Of a DNA stretch of 11,276 nucleotides, positions 1 to 7,036 are shown one piece after another. Under the pieces are notes generated by a model, which ran no database searches, had not been told where the DNA came from, and was given only the letters and a program-made list of their open reading frames with translations. The translations under genes were made by a program, and so were the position numbers. Every line of letters starts with the position of its first letter. Positions within the stretch are counted from its first letter, which is position 1. Source of the DNA: an uncultured Clostridia bacterium (GTDB lineage: Bacteria > Bacillota > Clostridia > Oscillospirales > Ruminococcaceae); the NCBI GenBank assembly GCA_947427325.1, contig CANEHP010000062.1, forward strand, positions 1 to 11,276, given 5' to 3'.

Positions 1-921
1 GTAAGTATCAAAGGTGCCTGACAGAAGATATGCGAAAAGACAGGCGTTGGACATGGTTTGTAAAATAAAGCTTCGTATTTTGTTTTCTTTCTTAAATTTA
101 ATATTAAGCAGCAGCGTAAATGTTAAAAATGCGGTAACGGCAACAGTGGGAGAGTTATTGGAATTCCAGTCTCCCCATGTAAACGAGCTGCCGATGGATC
201 TGTAATAGCAGAATGCGCCGTTAAAGGTAATCGAGCATATTAACAGCACAGCATTTAACCCAACGGGAATTTTCGGCTTGTATTTTGCAAGATATGCTCC
301 CGCAAAATAGAAGAGTATCGGATATAAATTATCCCACCACTGAGGCATTATCTGAAAATAGTCGTCGCTTGAAGAGGGAAGCAGCCACCATTCCGCCGAT
401 TCAAACCGAAATGCGTTGACAAAGGAGGGCAGCATGGAAACGACAAACAGCGCCGCCAATAAATATTCGGCCTGCCTTTTATCCTTCAGGTTGTTATACA
501 GTATGTTTAAAAAGGGGATCAGCAGATACAGACCCAAATACATTTCAATATACCAGGCATATCTTGTGCCCTCAAAACCAAAAAGATCGGTTATAAAATC
601 TTTAAAGCCCGCTTCTTCTCCCATTACGAATTTTGACACAAGAAAAAAGACCACGGAACATATTATATATGTATTTATTGTTTTAAAAATACCCAAAAAA
701 TATTTTTTCTCGGGCTTTTTTTGATTCATCAGATATCCGCTCAGCATTAAAAACATAGGTACGCAGATAATGAAAAGGTTGCGGAAAGTACACATTAACA
801 TCATTGTGCCGCCTTCAACGGGCGTTCCGTAAAATCCCGAATTATGGAAAAAGTGTATGCCGTTAATACACAGCATAGCGGCGATTCTTATTATATCCAG
901 CGATTCGTTTCTTTTTGTCAT
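1..921 (-). CDS. Acyltransferase-3 family membrane protein, 3' end outside window
   Basis: The reading frame is open from the ATG at 921 to the window edge (307 codons, no stop), so the C-terminus is missing. The start is supported by an AAGGAAG ribosome binding site just upstream. The N-terminus (NESLDIIRIAAMLCINGIHFF) shows the hallmark of the Acyl_transf_3 family: an Arg, a short hydrophobic helix and the conserved His (H23), followed by a VPMFLMLSGYL segment matching the family's F-x-L-SGY motif. The rest alternates hydrophobic spans with short loops, as expected of a polytopic membrane protein of about ten helices. Family members transfer acetyl, succinyl or other acyl groups to cell-surface sugars or antibiotics; the substrate cannot be told here. 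It follows plsX by 55 bases with no visible terminator, so it may be cotranscribed with it. The family call is firm; the biological role is open. Confidence 0.85.
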   Translation of the reverse strand, partial: MTKRNESLDIIRIAAMLCINGIHFFHNSGFYGTPVEGGTMMLMCTFRNLFIICVPMFLMLSGYLMNQKKPEKKYFLGIFKTINTYIICSVVFFLVSKFVMGEEAGFKDFITDLFGFEGTRYAWYIEMYLGLYLLIPFLNILYNNLKDKRQAEYLLAALFVVSMLPSFVNAFRFESAEWWLLPSSSDDYFQIMPQWWDNLYPILFYFAGAYLAKYKPKIPVGLNAVLLICSITFNGAFCYYRSIGSSFTWGDWNSNNSPTVAVTAFLTFTLLLNIKFKKENKIRSFILQTMSNACLFAYLLSGTFDTY

Positions 922-976
922 AAGCGCTTCCTTTATATAATGCTAAATTTCTATTAAAAATCAGTATAAATGCCGA

Positions 977-2011
977 TTATGCCCGGTCTTTGCTTTCCTG
1001 TTCGTTTTCCTGTTTTAAGGCTGCAAGCACGGAGGTTATTTCCTCAATAACATTATTTTCGATAAATTCCTTCGCCTGTCTTACCGCATTTTTAAAGGCA
1101 AGGGCGTCGCTGCTGCCGTGAGCCTTTATAACGGGCTTAGCCGTACCGAGCAGGGGAGAGCCGCCTGTTTCGCGGTAGTCCATTTTTCTTGACAGCGCCT
1201 TAATGCCCTTCATGGTAAAGGCTGCTCCTATTTTCGTGCCGATATTTTTATAGAAAATATTTTTAAGGGAAAGCTTCATAAATTTTCCCATACCCTCAAC
1301 TGTCTTTAAGTAAATATTTCCCGTAAAGCCGTCTGTAACAAGAACGTCGCAGCCGCCCAGCGCCGCCTCTCTGCCCTCTATATTTCCGGTGAAATTAACG
1401 GGAGCGTTTTTCAAAAGGGTGTAAGCCTCATGTTCAATCTCCCTGCCCTTTTCTTCCTCTGCGCCTACGTTTAAAAGACCTACTCTGGGGCTTTGCACGT
1501 TCATTATTTTATCCATATAAACGCTGCCCATAACCGCAAACTGCACAAGCATTTCGGCTCGGCACTCCACGTTTGCGCCGCCGTCAAGGAGAATATAGTT
1601 CTGATTTACGGAGGGAATGATGGGCGCAAGGGAGGGACGTTTTATTCCCTTTATTCTGCCTATAACGGTTGTGCCGCCTACCACAAGCGCCGCCGTGCTG
1701 CCTGCGCTGATAAATGCGTCCGCTTCGCCGTTTTTAACCAACTGAAAGGCAACGCCCATAGAGGAATTGAGCTTTGACTTTCTGATATCCGTGGGGTTAT
1801 CCTCTATGTGTATTATCCCCTCTGCGTTTCTTACCGTTATGCCCTTTTCCGAAACATTTAAGGCTTTTATTCTTTCGTATATTTTTGCTTGGTCGCCGCA
1901 AAGGACTATTTCGACTCCATAGGCTTTTACCGCCATTTCCGCACCCTTGATGACCTCGTCGGGGGCATTGTCGCCGCCGAAAGCGTCTAAGGCTATTCTG
2001 ATTTTTTCCAT
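977..2011 (-). CDS. plsX: Phosphate acyltransferase PlsX
   Basis: PlsX makes acyl-phosphate from acyl-ACP and phosphate; PlsY then uses it to acylate glycerol-3-phosphate, the first step of phospholipid synthesis in most Firmicutes. It is a peripheral membrane enzyme. The 344-residue protein has the usual length and motifs: ALDAFGGDNAP at 7-17 (usually DAMGGD-x-AP), ISAGSTAAL at 101-109, LLDGGANVEC at 141-150, DGFTGNI at 227-233, YRETGGSPLLG at 279-289 and AHGSSDA at 298-304. The ATG at 2011 is preceded by a GGAGG ribosome binding site at good spacing. It lies 62 bases after trmFO on the same strand and is probably cotranscribed with it. In many Firmicutes plsX is followed by acpP or rnc, or lies beside rpmF; none is seen here. 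A near-palindrome just upstream (2033-2050) could be an operator. Confidence 0.97.
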   Translation of the reverse strand: MEKIRIALDAFGGDNAPDEVIKGAEMAVKAYGVEIVLCGDQAKIYERIKALNVSEKGITVRNAEGIIHIEDNPTDIRKSKLNSSMGVAFQLVKNGEADAFISAGSTAALVVGGTTVIGRIKGIKRPSLAPIIPSVNQNYILLDGGANVECRAEMLVQFAVMGSVYMDKIMNVQSPRVGLLNVGAEEEKGREIEHEAYTLLKNAPVNFTGNIEGREAALGGCDVLVTDGFTGNIYLKTVEGMGKFMKLSLKNIFYKNIGTKIGAAFTMKGIKALSRKMDYRETGGSPLLGTAKPVIKAHGSSDALAFKNAVRQAKEFIENNVIEEITSVLAALKQENEQESKDRA

Positions 2012-2032
2012 TTGTTTCCTCCGATTATAAGT

Positions 2033-2050
2033 ATTAGAACTTGTTTTAAT
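2033..2050. promoter_or_regulatory. Candidate palindromic operator upstream of plsX
   Basis: ATTAGAAC-TT-GTTTTAAT is an inverted repeat with 7 of 8 arm positions matching, lying 22 bases upstream of the plsX start, between trmFO and plsX. In Bacillus the lipid regulator FapR binds a TTAG-x-AC...GT-x-CTAA-like palindrome before fapR-plsX. The resemblance is partial (18 bp here with a two-base centre), and no good promoter sits with it, so this is a tentative call. Confidence 0.25.
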
Positions 2051-2073
2051 CCTATTGGGATATATTCTCGGTA

Positions 2074-3420
2074 TTATCCTATGAGAACATTTTTTAAATC
2101 CGTCAAGGCTCTTTCCGCTATTTTCTCGTATCTTTCCTGTTTATTTTTAATTATCTCATTGAGGGGCGGCAATAAGCCCATATTTGCGCCCATAGGCTGG
2201 AAGTTTTTATTTTCCGCCGTCACATAGTTACACAGTGCGCCGCACATTGTTGTTTTGGGAAGAATAAGGGCGGGGCGTCCCTGCAATGCTCCGGCTAAGC
2301 TTTGTCCCGCTATTATGCCGCTCATTGCGCTTTCCACATAACCCTCCACTCCCGTCATTTGTCCCGCAAAATATATATTGTCGCTGTCTTTAAGCATAAA
2401 GCGGCTTGTAAGCAGAAGGGGACTGTTTAAAAATGTGTTGCGGTGCATAACTCCGTAGCGGAGAAACTCGGCGTTTTCAAGCCCCGGTATCATTCGGAAA
2501 ACCCTTTGCTGTTCGGGAAATTTAAGATTGGTTTGAAATCCCACCAAATTATATGCGCTGCCTTCCACATTTTCCTTTCTCAGCTGCACCGCCGCCCACG
2601 GGCGGTGATTTGTGCGGGGGTCGATAAGACCCACAGGCTTCATACAGCCGTAGCGGACGCTTTCCGCCCCTCTTTTGGCGAGAACCTCCACAGGCATACA
2701 GCCCTCGTAGACCGTTATCTTTTCCCGTTCGCCCTCGGGATTTTTTTCGGCATAAGCATTTTGTCCCGCTTGCCGTTCAAAGGGCTTCAAGGGTACGGTT
2801 TCCGCCGTTACAAGAGCTTGATAAAAGCTTTCGTATTCTTCCCTGTTAAAGGGGCAGTTGATGTAATCCGCTTCGCCCTTGCCGTATCTTGTGGCGTAAA
2901 AAGCCTTAGTCATATCTATGCTGTCCGCCGACACGATAGGCGCTGCCGCATCGTAAAAGCTTAAGCCCCCTCCGCATTTTTCGGCTATTGCCGCCGCCAT
3001 TTTTTCGGAGGTCAGGGGACCTGTGGCAATTACCGTGTTTTTTTCGGGGAAGCTTGTGATCTCATCGGAAATAAGCTCTATGTTGGGGTGGGAGGTGATT
3101 TTTTCGGTAATATAATCGGAAAATTTCTTTCTGTCCACCGCCAAAGCTCCTCCTGCGGGTACGGCGGAGCTGTCCGCCGCTTCGAGAATCAGCGAGCCTA
3201 AGATACGCATTTCCGCTTTCAGCAGTCCGCAGGCGCTGCTTATCCGGGCGGCTTTAAGTGAATTGGAGCAGACAAGCTCGCCCAAGCCCTCATAATGATG
3301 AGCGGGGGTATATTTTCGGGGCTTCATTTCAAAGAGCTTTACCCCGAAATTCCTTTCAGCCAGCGCCCAAGCCGCTTCACAGCCCGCTAAGCCGCCGCCG
3401 ATTACCGTTACGTTTTGCAA
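2074..3420 (-). CDS. trmFO: Methylenetetrahydrofolate-tRNA-(uracil-54-C5)-methyltransferase TrmFO
   Basis: TrmFO is a folate- and FAD-dependent flavoprotein that makes the ribothymidine at position 54 in the T-loop of tRNAs, replacing the SAM-dependent TrmA of other bacteria. The protein is 448 residues, a normal length. The FAD-binding dinucleotide fold is at the N-terminus (VIGGGLAGCEAAW, 6-18). The two cysteines used in catalysis match C51 (ELVCSNSLKA) and C241 (YEGCMPVE). YGCMKPVGL (258-266), FAGQMTGVEGY (351-361) and the C-terminal FQPMGANMGLLPP (407-419) are family signatures. The start is a TTG codon: an AAAGGAG site lies 8 bases upstream, the GxGxxG motif begins at residue 8 as expected, and no ATG lies close upstream in frame. 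A MITE-like element occupies the upstream intergenic region. The stop is followed by plsX after 62 bases. Confidence 0.97.
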   Translation of the reverse strand: MQNVTVIGGGLAGCEAAWALAERNFGVKLFEMKPRKYTPAHHYEGLGELVCSNSLKAARISSACGLLKAEMRILGSLILEAADSSAVPAGGALAVDRKKFSDYITEKITSHPNIELISDEITSFPEKNTVIATGPLTSEKMAAAIAEKCGGGLSFYDAAAPIVSADSIDMTKAFYATRYGKGEADYINCPFNREEYESFYQALVTAETVPLKPFERQAGQNAYAEKNPEGEREKITVYEGCMPVEVLAKRGAESVRYGCMKPVGLIDPRTNHRPWAAVQLRKENVEGSAYNLVGFQTNLKFPEQQRVFRMIPGLENAEFLRYGVMHRNTFLNSPLLLTSRFMLKDSDNIYFAGQMTGVEGYVESAMSGIIAGQSLAGALQGRPALILPKTTMCGALCNYVTAENKNFQPMGANMGLLPPLNEIIKNKQERYEKIAERALTDLKNVLIG

Positions 3421-3428
3421 TATGTTTT

Positions 3429-3435
3429 CTCCTTT
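3429..3435 (-). promoter_or_regulatory. Ribosome binding site fixing the TTG start of trmFO
   Basis: AAAGGAG on the minus strand lies 8 bases before the TTG codon at 3420-3418. It supports this rare start over any downstream ATG, all of which would remove the FAD-binding GxGxxG motif. Confidence 0.8.
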
Positions 3436-3444
3436 TTGAAAACT

Positions 3445-3656
3445 TGGGGCTGCAAAAAATTGACAGTTGAAAGTTGACGGTTAAGGTGTCGGCTTCGCCG
3501 ACAGATTTGAAATTTTACGTTTCCGCCCATATTTCAAGCCGTTTCCTTGATAGAATGCCGCATTCGCATAGGTGATAAGACCGACTGATAATATTTTAAA
3601 TCGGCGAAGCCGTTCCGCAACTGTCAACTGTAAACCTTCAATTTTTTACAGCCCCA
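3445..3656. repeat. MITE-like element with imperfect terminal inverted repeats
   Basis: The 212-base segment between the pseudo-ATPase gene and trmFO starts with TGGGGCTGCAAAAAATTGA and ends with the complement of TGGGGCTGTAAAAAATTGA, an 18-of-19 match. The arms stay related inward for about 55 bases. Each arm carries tandem heptads of the type TGACAGT (3461-3467, 3468-3474 and 3475-3481 on the left; CTGTCAACTGTAAA on the right) and ends in a GGCTTCGCC hairpin core (3487-3503 on the left; 3602-3612 on the right). There is no ORF of note inside and no clear target-site duplication. Such short non-coding palindromic elements are usually mobilised in trans or are remnants. The symmetric TTGACA hexamers could act as -35 boxes. 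Origin and mobility are inferred from structure only. Confidence 0.75.
3487..3503. repeat. Perfect 7-bp hairpin inside the left arm of the MITE-like element
   Basis: TGTCGGC-TTC-GCCGACA forms a perfect 7-bp stem with a three-base loop. A shorter relative (CGGC-GAA-GCCG) lies at 3602-3612 in the right arm. It is not followed by a T-run on either strand, so it is not an ordinary intrinsic terminator. Confidence 0.7.
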
Positions 3657-3750
3657 TGTTCTGAGATTGGGACTTTAAGCCCGCACTGTACGTCCGTCGC
3701 TTAACGCCTTTGCGGCAGGGAGGTAATCCTAAGCTCCCCTTAGCTGCCCT
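3657..3750. other. Rest of the pseudo-ATPase/trmFO intergenic region
   Basis: The 330-base gap 3421-3750 is mostly filled by the inverted-repeat element. This remaining 94-base stretch directly follows the stop of the pseudo-ATPase gene. It can fold a bulged hairpin at 3714-3748 (GGCA and GGGAG pairing with CTCCC and TGCC), but no T-run follows it on the minus strand, so I do not call it a terminator. No ORF or promoter is convincing here. Confidence 0.4.
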
Positions 3751-6700
3751 TTATCGGTACCGCCTTACGGATTCGACCGTTATGGCTATAATCAGCCATG
3801 CGATGTTCCAGCCCAAAATAAGGCTTGGGCACAAAAGCTGAGTGTTTCCCGTCCACGCCGCCGCCGCTGCGCATACCGCACCCAAAACCGCTCCTATAAT
3901 CATAGTCCAGCAGCCTAAGCCTATGTCCTTCATCAGCTTTTTGGCGGAAATAATCGCTTTTGAAAATCCCGTAAATGTGCCGCCGCAGCTTACTGCGCCG
4001 CTGCCCTTCGGCACATAGTGAGTAAAGCCGTTATACTGCTCATGCATACTGTAGGGAAGCACCCTTATCTGTTCGGGAGGAATTTCAAATACCTCGGCAA
4101 TTTTTGATACGGTGACGATTGAGTCGGTGGTTTTTATTACAACGGATACTCCGTTTTGCGTAAGCTGCTGCAAGCTGTTTTTGACCTCCTGATTTGCAAG
4201 CAGCTCCACAAAGAACATAATTACAATCTCGCCGCCCACCGAAAGAAAGATGGTTTCGGTGGAGTCGGTAACATATTTATTGTATTTTCGCATATCGGGC
4301 AGCTTTATGTCGTGGCGCTTCATCTGCTCCTTGCCGCCCAATATCATACGCTTGTTGCCGTACCAGCCCAGAACGCCCAAGTTATCCTCGTAAACGCAGT
4401 TTTCAACCTTGACTAAAATATCGTCCTTGTCGTTTATCATATTTCTGAACATATTTGACATTACCGAGCCGCTTTTTATGGCAAGGCTTGCGGCTAATAT
4501 TATTGCCTGGTCAAGGGCAATGTTGTTGATGGAGTTGGGCTGCTTATAATGCTTGATATTCGTATAAATAACCGTACCGGGAGGGAAAAGCAGCGATGCG
4601 TCTATCATCACCGAGTTTACCTCCGAAAACTCCTCCGCCGCCTGATAGCCCAAAATAACGCTGTCGGTTTTGGCAAGGCTTTTTCCCGCCTTGGTAAGAG
4701 GTGCGTTTACCACAAACATAACGGAGAAGGGGGAGGCTAAGGATAAAACTGCGGTAAATACCGTTAAGGCGTAATAGATGTTTTGAGAAAGTCCCGGCAG
4801 ACCGAAGGGGATAATGTAGGATACCACGGCGGAGATAAGCGCTGCGCCCAACGCTGCGGGAACTAATTTTCTGCTGATTTTGTCCGCTTTGTCCTCGCAG
4901 TAGCTGCTTTTAAGGAAATCGGTGAGCAGCTCGGTTTTTTTTATGGCTGCAAGGCGGGGAAGCTCTTTTACAACGCCCTTGGTAAGTGCGGAGGCGGGCT
5001 GTTCGTCTACAAGAAGGGCGGAATATTTTGCGCCGTCTCCCGAAATGAAGCGGAAATTACGCTTTGCCCTGGTTATCATCATCAGCTTGCCCAGGGTGTT
5101 GAACATCAGTCCCGCAATAGCAACGGGGATAAGTACAAAGGCATAGCTCAACAAAACGTAATCCGAGTTGGAAATATTAACCGTGGTAACGATAAGAGAG
5201 GCGACGGCGGTAACGGCGCAGACGCTGTCGCAGTCCGCTTTAAGCTTAAACAGCTTAACAATTCCGCCCGACAGGACAGAGCCGCAGACGACGCAGCCCA
5301 AAACTCCCATTACCAGGCTGTAGAAAAGGTATCCCTGCACGTCCTCCCTTCTGTCAAGGAAGGTGACGTTTGAGCCGAAAAGCTTAAACACCATACCGTT
5401 GCCCAAATCGCCCATAAGCGCTACAAAGCCCATAAATAAGGTTATTGCCAGCAGCAGGAACAGTCTTATTCTTATTACCTTGTGAGATTCGCAGAGATCC
5501 GACCAGATCTGACCTGTGGCATCATAGCTGTCAAAATCATCCTCCTGTTCTTTCTCCTCGTTTTCCGAGTCCATCATAAAGTCCCGAAGCTTGCGCTTTG
5601 AATTTTCCTTGGCTTCGGCTTCTATTTCGGGAATAACTCCCGTAGCCTGTATTATTTTGTCCTTATTTAAATTTAATCCGCCGGTGGGAGCTTTTAAAAG
5701 CTCGGAATTATCCAAAGGCTTGGAAAGACCCAGCGTTTTTCTTTTTTCCTCTTCCTTTTTATGCTGCCTGGTAAGGGCGTCGTTCAGCTTTTCCAGAAGG
5801 GTCTCGTTGCTCCTCTTATCCTTTTCGGAAATCTTGTCATTTCGTTCGCTTTCTGTTTTTTCCTTTTCTTTTTGGGGAATGTATTCTTTTACGGGGGGCA
5901 GGCTTTCCAGCGTGGGTGTTATATCCCTTTGCGGGTTTTCCCCCTTGCTTGCTTCCTTTTCCTCTGTAAGGGCGTTGGATATAAGGCTGCCCAAATCGGT
6001 GGAGGTCTGATACAGCTTGACCTTATCGTCAAAGACTTTCGGGGAGGCATTGGCTTCTGCCAGCTTTTTCAGCTCGTTGCCCGCAATTCCTCTGGTGTCG
6101 CCGCTTAAGGTGTCGGTTATCTCTTGCGCCCTGCTTTTTACTTCAAGAGGATTAAGGGAATCTATCATCTCCTCGGGATTATCCAATTCTTCCTCGGCTT
6201 TAAGCTGTTTATCAATGAGCTTTCTCTGCTGTGTATCGTATTCGGGACGTCTTGCGGGCTTCCTTGGCTTTTCCTTTTCGCCGTCGCTTTCGGGAAAGGC
6301 CAAATCGCCGCCGTCTCTGCCAGTCTTTTGCTTTATGTCCTCTCCCGAGCCGTCGGAAGAGGGTTCGGCAAGCTTACGTGCAACTGCGGCGAAGAAATCG
6401 GACTTGGGCTTGTGCTTTTCCTTTGCGGTATCGGGTATTTTCGGCGATTTTTCTTCTTGGGCTGTCTGCCGGGCTGTTTTGGCTTTTTCTTCTTCCTCAG
6501 CCGCTTTAGTCCTTTCTTCCGCAGGAGGCCGGGGCTGAAGGTCGGGCTTTGTTTTGGGAATATTTTTTGGGGGTGTTGCGCTTTCGGATTTTTCTGCGGG
6601 GAAATTTATATCCTGTGCTTTTGGAACGGGCGCTTCCGTATTTGCCGTTTTGTTGTGCGTATTGAAGGAAGTGTTGTTTATTTCGGCATTTTCCGCTTTT

Positions 6701-6918
6701 TTGCGGGGCGTGCTGTTGATTATAGAGGTGACGCTGTATTCGGATTTTGAGCCGTCGACTTTTTTTGTTCCGCTTAATGCGGCGTTGAGCTTATCCTCGC
6801 TGATAATGGATGTAACGCTGAAATCCCCGCTCCCGTCGGAAGCGTCGCCTTCGCTTTTAACCGACTTTTTAGCGTCAATTTCGGCAAGTATATCGTCTAA
6901 TGAAAAATTATCTGCCAT
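3751..6918 (-). CDS. Catalytically dead P1B-type ATPase-like protein with long disordered N-terminus
   Basis: Seen: 1055 residues; the start at 6918 has an AGGAAGGAAG site. Residues 1-475 are charged, Lys/Glu/Pro/Ser-rich and probably disordered, with three copies of a [FY]S[LV]xxI[LI] motif at 5, 33 and 61. Eight hydrophobic spans follow at about 483-503, 529-549, 565-582, 586-608, 684-704, 713-738, 1000-1020 and 1029-1048. This is the P1B heavy-metal ATPase layout: actuator region between spans 4 and 5, P/N loop between 6 and 7. The order of motifs also fits, but each is altered: CPC is SPF (729-731), DKTGTLT is DASLLFP (773-779, Asp kept), the SEHP region reads AASLAIKSGS, TGD is TTD (930-932), and TGE and GDGxND are absent. 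LGWYGNKRMILGGKEQM (849-865) and VELLANQEVKNSLQQL (904-919) still resemble P-type loops. Inference: a pseudoenzyme that cannot cycle phosphate; it may sense, scaffold or regulate at the membrane. Function unknown. It follows rlmB by 118 bases. Confidence 0.75.
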   Translation of the reverse strand: MADNFSLDDILAEIDAKKSVKSEGDASDGSGDFSVTSIISEDKLNAALSGTKKVDGSKSEYSVTSIINSTPRKKAENAEINNTSFNTHNKTANTEAPVPKAQDINFPAEKSESATPPKNIPKTKPDLQPRPPAEERTKAAEEEEKAKTARQTAQEEKSPKIPDTAKEKHKPKSDFFAAVARKLAEPSSDGSGEDIKQKTGRDGGDLAFPESDGEKEKPRKPARRPEYDTQQRKLIDKQLKAEEELDNPEEMIDSLNPLEVKSRAQEITDTLSGDTRGIAGNELKKLAEANASPKVFDDKVKLYQTSTDLGSLISNALTEEKEASKGENPQRDITPTLESLPPVKEYIPQKEKEKTESERNDKISEKDKRSNETLLEKLNDALTRQHKKEEEKRKTLGLSKPLDNSELLKAPTGGLNLNKDKIIQATGVIPEIEAEAKENSKRKLRDFMMDSENEEKEQEDDFDSYDATGQIWSDLCESHKVIRIRLFLLLAITLFMGFVALMGDLGNGMVFKLFGSNVTFLDRREDVQGYLFYSLVMGVLGCVVCGSVLSGGIVKLFKLKADCDSVCAVTAVASLIVTTVNISNSDYVLLSYAFVLIPVAIAGLMFNTLGKLMMITRAKRNFRFISGDGAKYSALLVDEQPASALTKGVVKELPRLAAIKKTELLTDFLKSSYCEDKADKISRKLVPAALGAALISAVVSYIIPFGLPGLSQNIYYALTVFTAVLSLASPFSVMFVVNAPLTKAGKSLAKTDSVILGYQAAEEFSEVNSVMIDASLLFPPGTVIYTNIKHYKQPNSINNIALDQAIILAASLAIKSGSVMSNMFRNMINDKDDILVKVENCVYEDNLGVLGWYGNKRMILGGKEQMKRHDIKLPDMRKYNKYVTDSTETIFLSVGGEIVIMFFVELLANQEVKNSLQQLTQNGVSVVIKTTDSIVTVSKIAEVFEIPPEQIRVLPYSMHEQYNGFTHYVPKGSGAVSCGGTFTGFSKAIISAKKLMKDIGLGCWTMIIGAVLGAVCAAAAAWTGNTQLLCPSLILGWNIAWLIIAITVESVRRYR

Positions 6919-7036
6919 TTGGTTCTTCCTTCCTGTTTTTTGCTTTTGGTTCTGATGTTATACAATGGGTAAAGCCCGCTGCTGATTCGACTGTTAAATT
7001 CCTCTTTAATAAAGTATGGACGATTACGGATTGTGT

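Noticed and set aside
416..724. Plus-strand frame of 102 codons near the left edge
   Set aside because: It is antisense to the acyltransferase gene, which shows clear family motifs on the minus strand.
2012..2030. TATAAT-like box on the minus strand directly before plsX
   Set aside because: A start from it would fall inside the plsX ribosome binding site, and the matching -35 position is poor.
3714..3748. Intrinsic terminator after the pseudo-ATPase gene
   Set aside because: The hairpin is bulged and lacks a T-run on the minus strand.
5591..6538. Long plus-strand open frames rich in Ser, Phe and Leu
   Set aside because: They are the antisense of the Lys/Glu/Ser-rich N-terminus of the pseudo-ATPase gene; they overlap one another in different frames, and I recognise no domain in them.
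3751..6918. Annotation as a working heavy-metal P-type ATPase
   Set aside because: The CPC, KTGT, TGE, TGD and GDGxND motifs are absent or altered, so transport driven by ATP is not expected.
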